Counted from the stretch's first letter, positions 1-7,888 are shown. The stretch is DNA of 64,000 nucleotides from Sulfitobacter sp. HNIBRBA3233 (GCF_040149665.1 NZ_JBEFLP010000001.1:1426001-1490000), one strand, 5' to 3'. Notes: generated by a model not told the origin, from the letters alone. A program made the numbers and translations.

Positions 1-689
1 CCGGGCGCGCGCCCGACGACATTGCGAAATTCCTCTACCGCGATCAGGTAGTTACCCTGCGCCGTGGCAAGGCCGCTGCGGGCCTGAGCAAGCTGCGCCT
101 CGGCGAGGGCCACATCGGTGCGGGTCACTTCGCCGACTTCGAACCGGTTACGGGCCGCGCGCAGTTCCTGTGTCAGCACCCGCAGGTTGTTCTGCCGCAG
201 CGATACGAATTCGCTGGCCTCGATGACGCCCATATAGGCCTGCACCGCGCGGAAAAGAACCTGCTGTTCAACTCCGATCAGCGACGACCGCGTTGCCAGC
301 ACCGTTTCCTTGGTTGCCTCGATCCGGAAGGCCGTCGCGCCAAAATCGTAGAGCAGCAGTTCGGCAATCAGCGAGGCACTTGCACGCAGGCTGTCGGTGT
401 CCTGCACGCCGAAGGCCGGCGACGTGCGGCTGCGCCCGTACTGCTGGCTTACTTCCGCCGTCCAGCGGACCACAGGTTCAAGCGCGGCACTGGCCGATGC
501 GACATCCTCGTCCGCAGCGCGCAGCAACGCGCGGTTCTGTACCAGAAGGCCCGAATGGTTGTAGGCGCTGACCAGCGCATCAGCGAGCGTTTCCGCTTTT
601 GCCGGAACCGTTACGGCAAGACCGGCGATACCGATGCACAGGATGCCCGCGCCGCGTTTGAAGCGATGTGCCACTCGTTTGGTGTACAT
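1..689 (-). CDS. tolC: TolC-family outer membrane efflux protein, N-terminal part (cut by window edge)
   Basis: This is the N-terminal ~229 residues of a TolC-type outer membrane channel, which couples inner-membrane pumps or type I secretion systems to the outside. The reading frame is open from the ATG at 689 to the left edge. Residues 1-32 form a signal peptide (basic start, hydrophobic stretch AGILCIGIAGLAVTV, cleavage near AKAET). The mature part starts ETLADALVSAYNHSGLL, a typical TolC opening, followed by long amphipathic helices with the signature region VGEVTRTDVALAEAQLAQA. The C-terminal half lies outside the window. It sits 89 bp downstream of pcm on the same strand, an order common in Rhodobacterales. 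Family is confident; the exported substrate cannot be told. Confidence 0.88.
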   Translation of the reverse strand, partial: MYTKRVAHRFKRGAGILCIGIAGLAVTVPAKAETLADALVSAYNHSGLLVQNRALLRAADEDVASASAALEPVVRWTAEVSQQYGRSRTSPAFGVQDTDSLRASASLIAELLLYDFGATAFRIEATKETVLATRSSLIGVEQQVLFRAVQAYMGVIEASEFVSLRQNNLRVLTQELRAARNRFEVGEVTRTDVALAEAQLAQARSGLATAQGNYLIAVEEFRNVVGRAP

Positions 690-778
690 GGTCGGATCCC
701 CGGATCGATGGCCTAGAATTGCCGTTTGTGGATGTGGAAATATGTCACTCTAATCTGGATCACCGCCGATTGAGCCCC

Positions 779-1432
779 TCACAGGGTGAAGGCGCGCTCT
801 TTCGCGAACCCCGGCAGGATCGGTGCCGTCGCGTTGAAAGCGCGGCGCCAGCTGAAGTCTTCGCCACGCCTGTAGCCGACGCGCACTTCGCCCAGCTCGC
901 CTTGCATGAAGAGCGCGGCAATCCGCCCCCCGTCCTTGACCTGCGCAAGCAGGCTGCCGGGGATCTGGCCGACGCCCCCTTGCAGGATGATCACGTCGTA
1001 GGGCCCGTGTTCGGCAGCCCCGGCGACAAGGTCACCGTGCTGCACGACGGCGTTGTCCGCACCGGCTTCGACAAGCGCCTCCTGCGCTTCCTGCGCAAGG
1101 CTCTCGTCCTGTTCAACTGCGATCACCGCCTCGGCCATGCGCGCGATGACGGCGGTGGAATACCCCATGCCACAACCGATATCGAGCACTAGCTCGTCGC
1201 CCTCGATGTTCAGCGCATCCAGCATCTTGGCAAGCGTGCGCGGCTCAAGCACCACACGCCCCTGCCCCAGTGCAAGGTTCTCCCCGACATAGGCCGCTTC
1301 GCGCTGCGCGGACGGAACGAAATCCTCGCGGGCGATACTCAGCATCGCATCGATGATGGGAAACTTGGTGACGTCCGACGGGCGCACTTGCGTGTCTACC
1401 ATCATCGTCCGGCGGGCGGCAAAGTCTGTCAT
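779..1432 (-). CDS. pcm: Protein-L-isoaspartate O-methyltransferase family protein
   Basis: A 217-residue SAM-dependent methyltransferase of the PCMT family, which methylates L-isoaspartyl residues in aged proteins. The N-terminal part reads MVDTQVRPSDV with the PCMT landmark ENLALGQGRVVLEPRTLAKML, followed by the SAM-binding motif VLDIGCGMGYSTAVIARM (around residues 80-97) and an acidic residue ending the next strand (VEQDE). The ATG at 1432 (MTDFAARRTMMVD) was preferred over a longer frame because family members start here, although the ribosome-binding site is weak. Its C-terminal half is divergent from E. coli Pcm, as is usual in Rhodobacterales, so true isoaspartyl repair activity is a family inference. 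tolC follows on the same strand and may be co-transcribed. Confidence 0.87.
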   Translation of the reverse strand: MTDFAARRTMMVDTQVRPSDVTKFPIIDAMLSIAREDFVPSAQREAAYVGENLALGQGRVVLEPRTLAKMLDALNIEGDELVLDIGCGMGYSTAVIARMAEAVIAVEQDESLAQEAQEALVEAGADNAVVQHGDLVAGAAEHGPYDVIILQGGVGQIPGSLLAQVKDGGRIAALFMQGELGEVRVGYRRGEDFSWRRAFNATAPILPGFAKERAFTL

Positions 1433-1607
1433 GGGGATCAGCCTGTTCTGTCCAGAATCCTGTTTTCGCGAATGTGCCATATCCGGTCCGCAGCGGCAAC
1501 GGCAGTTGAACGGATCGGTTCATTTCGGCAACACCGGCCGAACGCCCGGCGCGCGCGATCTTCCCACTTGCGGTACCAGGATCAGCGGTCTATAGCGATG
1601 CCACTTC

Positions 1608-1681
1608 GGCGAGTTGGCGGAGTGGTTACGCAGCGGATTGCAAATCCGTGTACACCGGTTCGATTCCGGTACTCGCCTCCA
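1608..1681 (+). tRNA. tRNA-Cys (GCA)
   Basis: A 74-nt cloverleaf with encoded CCA. The acceptor stem pairs GGCGAGT (1608-1614) with ACTCGCC (1671-1677), the discriminator is T1678 and CCA is 1679-1681. The anticodon loop TTGCAAA carries GCA at 1640-1642. The T arm is ACCGG-TTCGATT-CCGGT. The 3' half is duplicated at 3916-3959, which marks this gene as an integration target. Confidence 0.95.
1638..1654 (+). repeat. Left copy of attachment-like direct repeat in tRNA-Cys
   Basis: TTGCAAATCCGTGTACA, running from the anticodon loop to the T arm of tRNA-Cys. It is repeated exactly at 3916-3932. Over the full 44 nt to the CCA end, 37 positions match between the two copies, and all seven mismatches lie in the T arm. 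Confidence 0.85.
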
Positions 1682-1839
1682 CAATCTTTTCAATGACTTA
1701 GATAGCACTTGCCTGACGCGCAGGTTTTTCGTCTAAGCAGGCCGTCTAAGCTTTCTCCGTTTGTTCCCACCGCGATCACTGGTAGTCGGCAGGTCGACAA
1801 TCACCATATGCTGGAACCGCATACAAAATATGCTAATGC

Positions 1840-1866
1840 TTGACTGAATCGTTTTTAGTGTAGAAC
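1840..1866 (+). promoter_or_regulatory. Possible promoter of the HD/YwgA-like operon
   Basis: TTGACT at 1840-1845 resembles a -35 box; TAGAAC at 1861-1866 is a weak -10 at 15-bp spacing. It lies in the AT-rich leader just ahead of the GGCGGA ribosome-binding site at 1870-1875. Position is plausible but the -10 is poor. Confidence 0.3.
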
Positions 1867-1882
1867 ATAGGCGGAACAAACG

Positions 1883-3277
1883 TTGGTGGTGCAGCGCGTT
1901 AGAGACCCGATCCATGACCTGATTGAGTTTGACACATCGGACCAACTGGAACGGGTAGTTTGGCAAATTGTGCAAAGCGCACCTTTCCAGCGACTTCGTC
2001 GTGTGAAGCAACTTGGGTTTTCTGAACTTGTCTATCCGGGGGCAACGCATACGCGGTTTGCACACAGCATAGGTGTTTTTCACACTGCAAGAGAGTTGAT
2101 GAAGATCGTGCGTGAGCGGGTTGAGGAACAAAATCAGACGAGGGAAATGACCGCATTGGCCGCAGCTATGGTTCATGACGTGGGCCATGGGCCATTCAGT
2201 CATGCATTTGAAACGGTCGGCAAACGTCTAGGACTCAAACTCGCCGACCATGAGGTCATGAGCGACGAACTGATCCGCAATGGTGAAATTGCCCAAATCT
2301 TAAATGACGGATTTGAAGATGGCTTCGCGGGCAACGTTGCGAATATGATCAAGAAGGAAGGAAAGATCACGCTGCACAATTCGGTGGTTTCCAGCCAGTT
2401 TGATGCCGATCGGCTTGACTACATGCAGCGCGACAGGATGATGACAGGTAGCAAGCACTCCGCCATCGACCTTACTTGGTTGCGCGCGAACCTCGAAATT
2501 GGCGAAGTCGAAGTTGGCGTGGATGAAGAAGCTATTGGCAAAGTGCCAACGTTTGTGATTGGCCCGAAAGCGGTTCAAGCCGCCGAAGCCTACGTATTGG
2601 GGCTCTTTCAGCTTTATCCGACAATTTACTTCCACAAAGCCACACGTGGGGCGGAGAAGATTTTCGCAGAAATTCTGGTTCGCATTGTCCAGTTGGTTGC
2701 TGATGACGCTACCAGCAAAACAGGGCTACCGGCCAATCATCCATTGGTCCGCTTTGCCAAAGACCCCGAAGCGCTCGATACTGCGCTCGCTCTCGATGAC
2801 ACCGTAGTGTGGGGGGCTCTTCAGCTTTTGAAGGAAGCACCCGACGACCTACTTTCTCAATTCGCAGAGCGCCTCCTTGGCCGCAAGCTATACAAGTGCT
2901 TCGACGTTCGCACTGCGGTTGCGCACGCATGCGATCCCGACAATCGTCAAGATGAACAAGATATAGAAAAAATCGAAAAATCTTGTGCAAATGTGCTTCT
3001 AAAGCTACAAGACTGGCAAAACGAACAAGGGGGTATCGTCCCGCGCCTCATCACCGATGAGGCTGTACGAAAGCCCTACAAGACAGGCGGCGGCGGCAGT
3101 GGTCCAACTGAACAGATCAACGTGCGTACGGATGGTGGTCAGTTGATTGACCTTCGCCAGCGCTCCGAAATCGTGCGTTCGTTGAGCGTTTTCAAGCTTA
3201 CACGTGTCTATCATGATGTCTCAGATGACGACGCCAAATCTGTGATACAAGATATTATTGACGGGGAGGTCAACTGA
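1883..3277 (+). CDS. HD-domain phosphohydrolase (COG1078 / dNTPase-like)
   Basis: A 464-residue HD-superfamily phosphohydrolase of the group that includes B. subtilis YwfO and is related to dGTPases and SAMHD1. The opening RVRDPIHDLIEFD is the family hallmark. Metal ligands are visible: His61 in RFAHSIGV, His98-Asp99 in MVHDVGHGPFSH, and an Asp in SQFDADRLDYMQRD (about 172-183), so the active site looks intact. Such enzymes hydrolyse nucleotides; the substrate here is unknown. The start is TTG 1883, or GTG 1886 or 1889; the GGCGGA site at 1870-1875 fits the first two. Its stop overlaps the next gene's start (TGATG), so the two are translationally coupled. Codon use is visibly less GC-rich than in the surrounding genes. 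Confidence 0.87.
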   Translation: MVVQRVRDPIHDLIEFDTSDQLERVVWQIVQSAPFQRLRRVKQLGFSELVYPGATHTRFAHSIGVFHTARELMKIVRERVEEQNQTREMTALAAAMVHDVGHGPFSHAFETVGKRLGLKLADHEVMSDELIRNGEIAQILNDGFEDGFAGNVANMIKKEGKITLHNSVVSSQFDADRLDYMQRDRMMTGSKHSAIDLTWLRANLEIGEVEVGVDEEAIGKVPTFVIGPKAVQAAEAYVLGLFQLYPTIYFHKATRGAEKIFAEILVRIVQLVADDATSKTGLPANHPLVRFAKDPEALDTALALDDTVVWGALQLLKEAPDDLLSQFAERLLGRKLYKCFDVRTAVAHACDPDNRQDEQDIEKIEKSCANVLLKLQDWQNEQGGIVPRLITDEAVRKPYKTGGGGSGPTEQINVRTDGGQLIDLRQRSEIVRSLSVFKLTRVYHDVSDDDAKSVIQDIIDGEVN

Positions 3278-3798
3278 TGTCCGGATTTAAGATTCAGGAA
3301 GTTGCTCAGATTATCAGAGATGCTGGTGGTCAGGTGGTGGGTCGAACAAGGCTGCAGAAGATCGCTTACTTGTTTTTTGCAACAGGGTTGGACGACAGCT
3401 TCAGGTTTGCATACAAGCACTACGGGCCATTTAGTGAGGACTTAGCGTCTTCAGCGAAAATCGGTGCATTGGTTGGCGAATTTGAAGAGCGTCAAGAGCA
3501 AGCCTCATGGGGTGGCACTTATTCGACCTATTCAGCCAACACCGCTTCTCAGGTGAGTGCTGATTCTGCACGACAAGAACTCGCGCGCCTTTGTTCATCG
3601 GTTGACTCCGTTGTGCTGGAGCTGGCAGCGACTGCTGTGTTCCTTTCACACGATGGGTACCCGGACCCTTGGCAAGAGACCGCAAACCGAAAGCCAGACA
3701 AATCAACAGCAGATCGTGTTGCAAAAGCAAAGTCCCTATTGTCAGATTTGGCTAAAATCCAAACACCGGTTGAACTTCCGGCTGCAGCTGTTGCATGA
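3277..3798 (+). CDS. YwgA / Panacea-like (DUF4065-type) small protein
   Basis: A 173-residue protein with no signal peptide or membrane segment. Residues about 18-52 (VVGRTRLQKIAYL ... YKHYGPFSEDL) match the conserved LQK...Y and YGPFS pattern of YwgA-type and SocA/Panacea-like proteins. Relatives of the Panacea family act as antitoxin chaperones in some toxin-antitoxin systems. It overlaps the upstream HD gene by one base (TGATG), so the pair is probably made in fixed proportion and may form one complex. A similar HD-YwgA pairing exists in Bacillus (ywfO and ywgA, from memory). The precise activity is not known. The stop is followed by a strong hairpin at 3849-3874. Confidence 0.65.
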   Translation: MSGFKIQEVAQIIRDAGGQVVGRTRLQKIAYLFFATGLDDSFRFAYKHYGPFSEDLASSAKIGALVGEFEERQEQASWGGTYSTYSANTASQVSADSARQELARLCSSVDSVVLELAATAVFLSHDGYPDPWQETANRKPDKSTADRVAKAKSLLSDLAKIQTPVELPAAAVA

Positions 3799-3848
3799 GA
3801 CCATGAGCGGGTGTTTCGCTGCGGATATTTGCGTCTAAACATTCACGT

Positions 3849-3874
3849 TTTGTCCGCCGATTTCGGCGGACAAA
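3849..3874 (+). terminator. Strong hairpin after the island operon (possible terminator)
   Basis: TTTGTCCGCCG (3849-3859) pairs perfectly with CGGCGGACAAA (3864-3874) around a 4-nt loop. No T-run follows on the plus strand, so intrinsic termination is uncertain; it could also be a transcript stabiliser or recombination structure. Confidence 0.4.
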
Positions 3875-3915
3875 TCTACGCAAAACTCTGAACAAAACCA
3901 ACTACATCCGGATTC

Positions 3916-3959
3916 TTGCAAATCCGTGTACAGGAGTTCGAATCTCCTACTCGCCTCCA
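3916..3959 (+). pseudogene. Duplicated 3' end of tRNA-Cys (att-like right boundary)
   Basis: A 44-nt copy of the tRNA-Cys 3' half including CCA. The first 17 nt (TTGCAAATCCGTGTACA) and last 12 nt are identical to the intact gene. The T stem differs (AGGAG/CTCCT instead of ACCGG/CCGGT) but is fully paired, with three compensated base pairs. It therefore derives from a real tRNA-Cys of another lineage rather than from random decay. The 5' half of a tRNA is absent, so it is not functional. Confidence 0.82.
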
Positions 3960-4250
3960 TTTACTTTAAATGGCTTAGCGGATCACGCGATCCAGTGCCG
4001 CTAACTTGCGCACCCCCGCACCCCTGACAGCTTTTACTGCACATTTGCAGTCCGAATTTTTTGCCAATACCCACATTGTCGCGCAAATCGTTCACAAATC
4101 ACTGACCAAGTGGCGTCGGTAATCGCCACCAAGTACATCGGCGATGATGTACCGGGCGTTTACTGGAAGAGCGTGATTAATGCCCTAAGAACCTAAAAAA
4201 ATCCGCGCCGGGGCACTTAGCAGCGGGGGCGGACGGAAAAGAGGCGCGCT
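3960..4250. other. Intergenic stretch with no confident gene
   Basis: About 290 bp between the island boundary and the PLP decarboxylase gene. A frame open up to a TAA at 4194-4196 would encode a tail ending ATKYIGDDVPGVYWKSVINA plus three residues. This looks protein-like but has no start codon in a good context and I do not recognise it; it may be the remnant of a gene disrupted by past insertions at this tRNA locus. Confidence 0.3.
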
Positions 4251-5648
4251 CTAGGTGATCCGGCTGTGAACCTCGGCGATCACATCGCGGGCCAGCATGA
4301 CGTCCTCCCGGGTCGTGTCGAACTGGCCAACCTGAAACCGGATCACCTTGCGCCCTTGGTGCATACCTTGGGTGAGGTAGATGCGTCCGTCATCATTCAG
4401 CGCATCGACCAGTACCTGCTGCGCTGCATCATCGCCCCTGCACCGGAACGAAAACAGGCTCAGGATCGGATCGGTCACGATGTCGAAATCGGGCAGCGCA
4501 CGCAGCGCCTCGCAAAGCTCCTGCGCCCAGAGAACGTGGTTGCGGATGCGGCCGCGCAAGGCCTCCAGCCCGTAGGAGCGCAGCAAAAACCAGATCTTCA
4601 GCGCCCGGAACCGTCGCCCCAACGGGATCGTCCATTCCGAATAATTCGTGACGGCCTCTCCGCTTGTGCGCAGGTATTCCGGCTCGATCTTGAGCGTGTT
4701 GAGCTGGGCGGAAGGATCGCGCAGGAATTGCACCGAGCAGTCGAATTGCGCGCCGAGCCACTTGTGCGGATTGAACACGATGCTGTCGAAACCGTCCGCC
4801 CCGTTCCAGTATTGCGCACGAAACTCGGGGCAGATCATCGCGGCCCCCGCCCAGGCGGCATCGAGGTGGGTATAGAGATCGTATGTCTTTGCCACCTTGT
4901 GCAGCGCCGCCAGATCGTCGCAGGCCCCTACCCCCGTGCCGCCGGTAATCGCGATCAGGCCCGCGGGCGTGTGCCCTGCGTCGATGTCCTCGCGGATCGC
5001 CCGGTCGAGCGCCTGCGCATCCATGCCGAAATCTTTCCCCGTTCCCGGCAGTTTGACCAGATTGTCCTGTCCGATGCCCGCCACCCAACAGGCGCGGTCG
5101 ATGGACGAATGCACCTGATCGGAACAATAGATACGCAGCGCCCCCTTGCCTGCTAGCCCTTCGCGGTTGCCGGTAAAGCCCGTTGCACGCTCGCGCATCG
5201 TCAGCACGGCAGAAAGGGTACCCGAGGAGGCACTGTCCTGAATGACACCGGTGTACCCGTCCGGCAGGTCGAGCGCCTGCCGCAGCCAGTCCACCATCAC
5301 CCCTTCGATTTCCGTCGCGGCGGGGGAGGTCTGCCACAGCATGCATTGCGCCGAAACGGTATTGACCAGCATTTCCGCCAGCATCGACGGGGGCGTCGCG
5401 TTGGCAGGGAAATAGGCAAAGAAGCGTGGATGCTGCCAGTGGGTCATGCCGGGCATCACGACAGTGTTGAAATCCGCAAGGATCCTCTCCATCGCTTCAC
5501 CGGTTTCAGGGGGCACAGGCGCGATCTGGCGCGCGATGTCGCCCTGCGCTGTTTGCGCGCGCACCGGACGGTCGCGCAGGTCCTGATGGTACCGCGCGCC
5601 CCATTGCGCGATATGGCTGCCCCAGCGCGCGTATTCGTCCCAATCCAT
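4251..5648 (-). CDS. Group II pyridoxal-dependent decarboxylase (aromatic amino acid decarboxylase-like)
   Basis: A 465-residue PLP enzyme of the DDC/TDC/GAD family, which removes the carboxyl group of amino acids such as tryptophan, tyrosine, DOPA or glutamate. The PLP lysine lies in FNPHKWLGAQFDCS (about residue 296), preceded by the conserved HLDAAWAGA region. The substrate-proximal N-terminal block MTHWQHPRFFAYFPANATPPS and the motif VIQDSASSGTLSAVL are typical of aromatic-amino-acid decarboxylases. Length is normal for the family. The gene is divergent from the FGE gene with a 159-bp spacer. Substrate is not determinable; the aromatic subgroup is the best fit. Confidence 0.87.
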   Translation of the reverse strand: MDWDEYARWGSHIAQWGARYHQDLRDRPVRAQTAQGDIARQIAPVPPETGEAMERILADFNTVVMPGMTHWQHPRFFAYFPANATPPSMLAEMLVNTVSAQCMLWQTSPAATEIEGVMVDWLRQALDLPDGYTGVIQDSASSGTLSAVLTMRERATGFTGNREGLAGKGALRIYCSDQVHSSIDRACWVAGIGQDNLVKLPGTGKDFGMDAQALDRAIREDIDAGHTPAGLIAITGGTGVGACDDLAALHKVAKTYDLYTHLDAAWAGAAMICPEFRAQYWNGADGFDSIVFNPHKWLGAQFDCSVQFLRDPSAQLNTLKIEPEYLRTSGEAVTNYSEWTIPLGRRFRALKIWFLLRSYGLEALRGRIRNHVLWAQELCEALRALPDFDIVTDPILSLFSFRCRGDDAAQQVLVDALNDDGRIYLTQGMHQGRKVIRFQVGQFDTTREDVMLARDVIAEVHSRIT

Positions 5649-5807
5649 ATCCGGTCCTCTCGCGTTTCCGGCGATACACCGGCAGCGTCGATTTTTCGCT
5701 GCCGCCAGCCGCTCCGATTTTTCCTACCCGCTCGGGCGTTACAGGTCGAGAAGGTTGCGCCGCACGGCACGGTCGACCGACCCCGGCCATGGTGGTAGAT
5801 CTGCCCC

Positions 5808-6734
5808 ATGACATGCTGTCCCTCTTCCGCGCGCCCCCAAGGCAGCCCCGACCCCATCCGCTTTGCGCCCGCGCAGCGTGATCTGTCCGACCGTGTAACA
5901 CTGCCCGGGGGCAGTTTCCGCATGGGCACGGATGACAAGATCCTGCCGCAGGACGGCGAATACCCTGCCCGCAAGACACGGCTGCGCCCTTTTGCGATCG
6001 ACAGCTGCGCCGTCACGGCGGCACGCTTTGCGCGCTTCATCGACGACACGGGCTACACCACAGACGCCGAAAGCTTCGGCTGGAGCTTTGTCTTCCACGG
6101 GCTTATGGACCGGCCCGAAGACCACGAGCCCCTTGCGGGGCTGGAATGGTGGCGCAAGGTCGACGGCGCGTGCTGGCGCACCCCCGAAGGCCCCGCCACC
6201 GATCTGGAAGGGCGCGAGGAGCACCCCGTCACCCATGTCTCTTGGCGCGACGCCACGGCGTTTGCGTCCTGGGCCGGAGGGCGCCTGCCGACCGAGGCAG
6301 AGTGGGAGTTCGCGGCCCTCGGCGGACGGGAAACGGCGCGCTATCCTTGGGGCGATGAAGATCCGCAGGACACCGGGTTCCTGCCCTGCAATATCTGGCA
6401 GGGGCGGTTTCCCGACCACAATACCGGCGCGGACGGATATCGCGGCACTGCCCCCGCTTGCAGCTTCGCGCCAAACGGCTACGGTCTCTACAATATGGTC
6501 GGCAATACCTGGGAATGGACGGCAGACCGCTTTCGCATCCGGTCCGTCGCGAAAGCGGCCAAGATCAGGAACGCCGAAGCGGCCCGTACGGATGCCCGCA
6601 CGGTCAAGGGCGGCTCTTTCATTTGCCACCGGAGCTATTGTTATCGCTACCGGATTGCCGCGCGCAGTTCCAACACCCCGGATACGACCCTCAGCCACAC
6701 GGGGTTTCGCCTGTGCTATGACGTCAGGACGTGA
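5808..6734 (+). CDS. Formylglycine-generating enzyme (sulfatase-modifying factor family)
   Basis: A 308-residue FGE/SUMF1-type protein. True FGEs oxidise the Cys of a sulfatase CxPxR motif to formylglycine using oxygen and copper. The domain starts near residue 30 (VTLPGGSFRMGTDD) and ends GFRLCYDVRT. Landmarks are FGWSFVFHGL, HPVTHVSWRDATAFASWAG, RLPTEAEWEFAALGG, and GLYNMVGNTWEWTAD. Both catalytic cysteines are present, Cys273 and Cys278 in FICHRSYCYRYR, which separates it from the many FGE-like proteins lacking them. It has no signal peptide, so it should act in the cytosol on unfolded sulfatases. No sulfatase gene lies in the window, so the substrate must be elsewhere. It converges with the sugar ABC ATPase gene. 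Confidence 0.9.
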   Translation: MTCCPSSARPQGSPDPIRFAPAQRDLSDRVTLPGGSFRMGTDDKILPQDGEYPARKTRLRPFAIDSCAVTAARFARFIDDTGYTTDAESFGWSFVFHGLMDRPEDHEPLAGLEWWRKVDGACWRTPEGPATDLEGREEHPVTHVSWRDATAFASWAGGRLPTEAEWEFAALGGRETARYPWGDEDPQDTGFLPCNIWQGRFPDHNTGADGYRGTAPACSFAPNGYGLYNMVGNTWEWTADRFRIRSVAKAAKIRNAEAARTDARTVKGGSFICHRSYCYRYRIAARSSNTPDTTLSHTGFRLCYDVRT

Positions 6735-6786
6735 AATCAGGGGCTATCATCCGGCGGGCCGCGCAGCGCACGGCCAAAACCGACCG

Positions 6787-7884
6787 TCAGTTTACCCGCA
6801 ATCCGGTATCCGGCGCGAAATAGCTGACTTTCGCCAGATCAAAGGCCAGCCGCTTGGGCGCGCCCGCGCGGGCGTTGGTTTCCGCATGAAGGCGCGCGGT
6901 GACGTGTTTGCCGCCCAGTTGCAGCACCGCGTAGGTGTCCGCGCCCGCCGGTTCGAGGATATCGATCACGCATTCGGCTTCCTGCGCGTCCTGCCCGCCG
7001 CGCAGGTCGGGGTCGGCGATGTCCTCGGGGCGGACACCGATGATGACATCCTCCGGCAGATCGCGGTTGCGCCGGTCGGTCAGCACCACGGGCGCCGCCC
7101 CTTCGCGCGCAATCTCGATCCGGGTGCCGTCGCCGTCCGCGCGGCATTTTGCCGGGATCAGGTTCATCGCGGGGCTGCCCATGAAATCCGCCACAAACAG
7201 GTTTGCGGGCCGGTTGTATATCTCGGAGGGGCTGCCGATCTGCTGGATCACACCGCCCTTCATCACGACGATCTTGGTGGCCAGTGTCATGGCCTCGATC
7301 TGGTCGTGGGTGACATAGACCATGGACGCGCCGAGCCTCTGGTGCAGGGCCTTGATCTCGGTGCGCATCTCGACTCGCAGCTTGGCGTCGAGGTTGCTGA
7401 GCGGTTCGTCGAACAGAAAGAGCTTGGGGTCACGCACCAGCGCACGGCCCATGGCGACCCGCTGGCGCTGGCCACCCGACAACTGGCCCGGCCGCCGGTT
7501 GAGCAGCGGTTCGATCTGCAATTGCGCCGCGACCTGTTTGAGCTTTTCGGCCTGCGTCGCCGCATCGACCCCGCGCACCTTCATGCCGAAGGTGATGTTC
7601 TTGGCCACCGTCATTGTCGGATAAAGCGCGTAGGACTGGAACACCATCGCGATATCGCGGTCCTTGGGGCTGACATTGGTCATGTTGCGCCCACCGATGT
7701 GCAGATCGCCGCCGGTGATCGGCTCCAGCCCCGCGATGCAGTTCAGCAGCGTGGACTTCCCGCACCCCGACGGGCCGACCAGCACGAGGAAATCGCCCTC
7801 GTCGATGCTGACGTTGATGTCCTTCAGCACCTCGGTCGCGCCGTAGTTCTTGAACAATTTGTTGATTTCGAGGATGGGGGCCAT
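6787..7884 (-). CDS. gtsD: Sugar ABC transporter ATP-binding protein (UgpC/GtsD type)
   Basis: A 365-residue ATPase that powers uptake through the two permeases encoded upstream. It has Walker A GPSGCGKST (about 38-46), Q-loop MVFQSYALYP, signature LSGGQRQRVAMGRAL, Walker B LFLFDEPLSNLD and switch His in YVTHDQIEAM. The C-terminal third is the regulatory TOBE domain typical of UgpC/MalK-type carbohydrate importers. It is the last gene of a four-gene operon on the minus strand, starting 4 bp after the permease gene gtsC, with AGGGAT as ribosome-binding site. The gts symbol rests on the similarity of the binding protein to glucose/mannose-type GtsA; an alpha-glucoside role remains possible. Confidence 0.87.
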   Translation of the reverse strand: MAPILEINKLFKNYGATEVLKDINVSIDEGDFLVLVGPSGCGKSTLLNCIAGLEPITGGDLHIGGRNMTNVSPKDRDIAMVFQSYALYPTMTVAKNITFGMKVRGVDAATQAEKLKQVAAQLQIEPLLNRRPGQLSGGQRQRVAMGRALVRDPKLFLFDEPLSNLDAKLRVEMRTEIKALHQRLGASMVYVTHDQIEAMTLATKIVVMKGGVIQQIGSPSEIYNRPANLFVADFMGSPAMNLIPAKCRADGDGTRIEIAREGAAPVVLTDRRNRDLPEDVIIGVRPEDIADPDLRGGQDAQEAECVIDILEPAGADTYAVLQLGGKHVTARLHAETNARAGAPKRLAFDLAKVSYFAPDTGLRVN

Positions 7885-7888
7885 TGCG

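Larger units (their letters stand above)
1682..3959. mobile_element. Candidate small genomic island inserted at tRNA-Cys (no integrase)
   Basis: A 2.28-kb segment between the functional tRNA-Cys and a second copy of its 3' 44 nt. Base composition inside (AT-rich stretches, less G/C at third codon positions) is clearly unlike the flanking genes, which suggests transfer. It carries two overlapping genes (HD phosphohydrolase and YwgA-like protein) and a strong hairpin, but no integrase, excisionase or transposase. It is either a decayed element or one mobilised in trans. Similarity between the flanks extends loosely past the CCA ends (CTTTTCAATGACTTAG near 1686 against CTTTAAATGGCTTAG near 3964). 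Confidence 0.65.

Noticed and set aside
3916-3959. Second functional tRNA-Cys
   Set aside because: Only the 3' half is present; no acceptor 5' strand or D arm precedes it.
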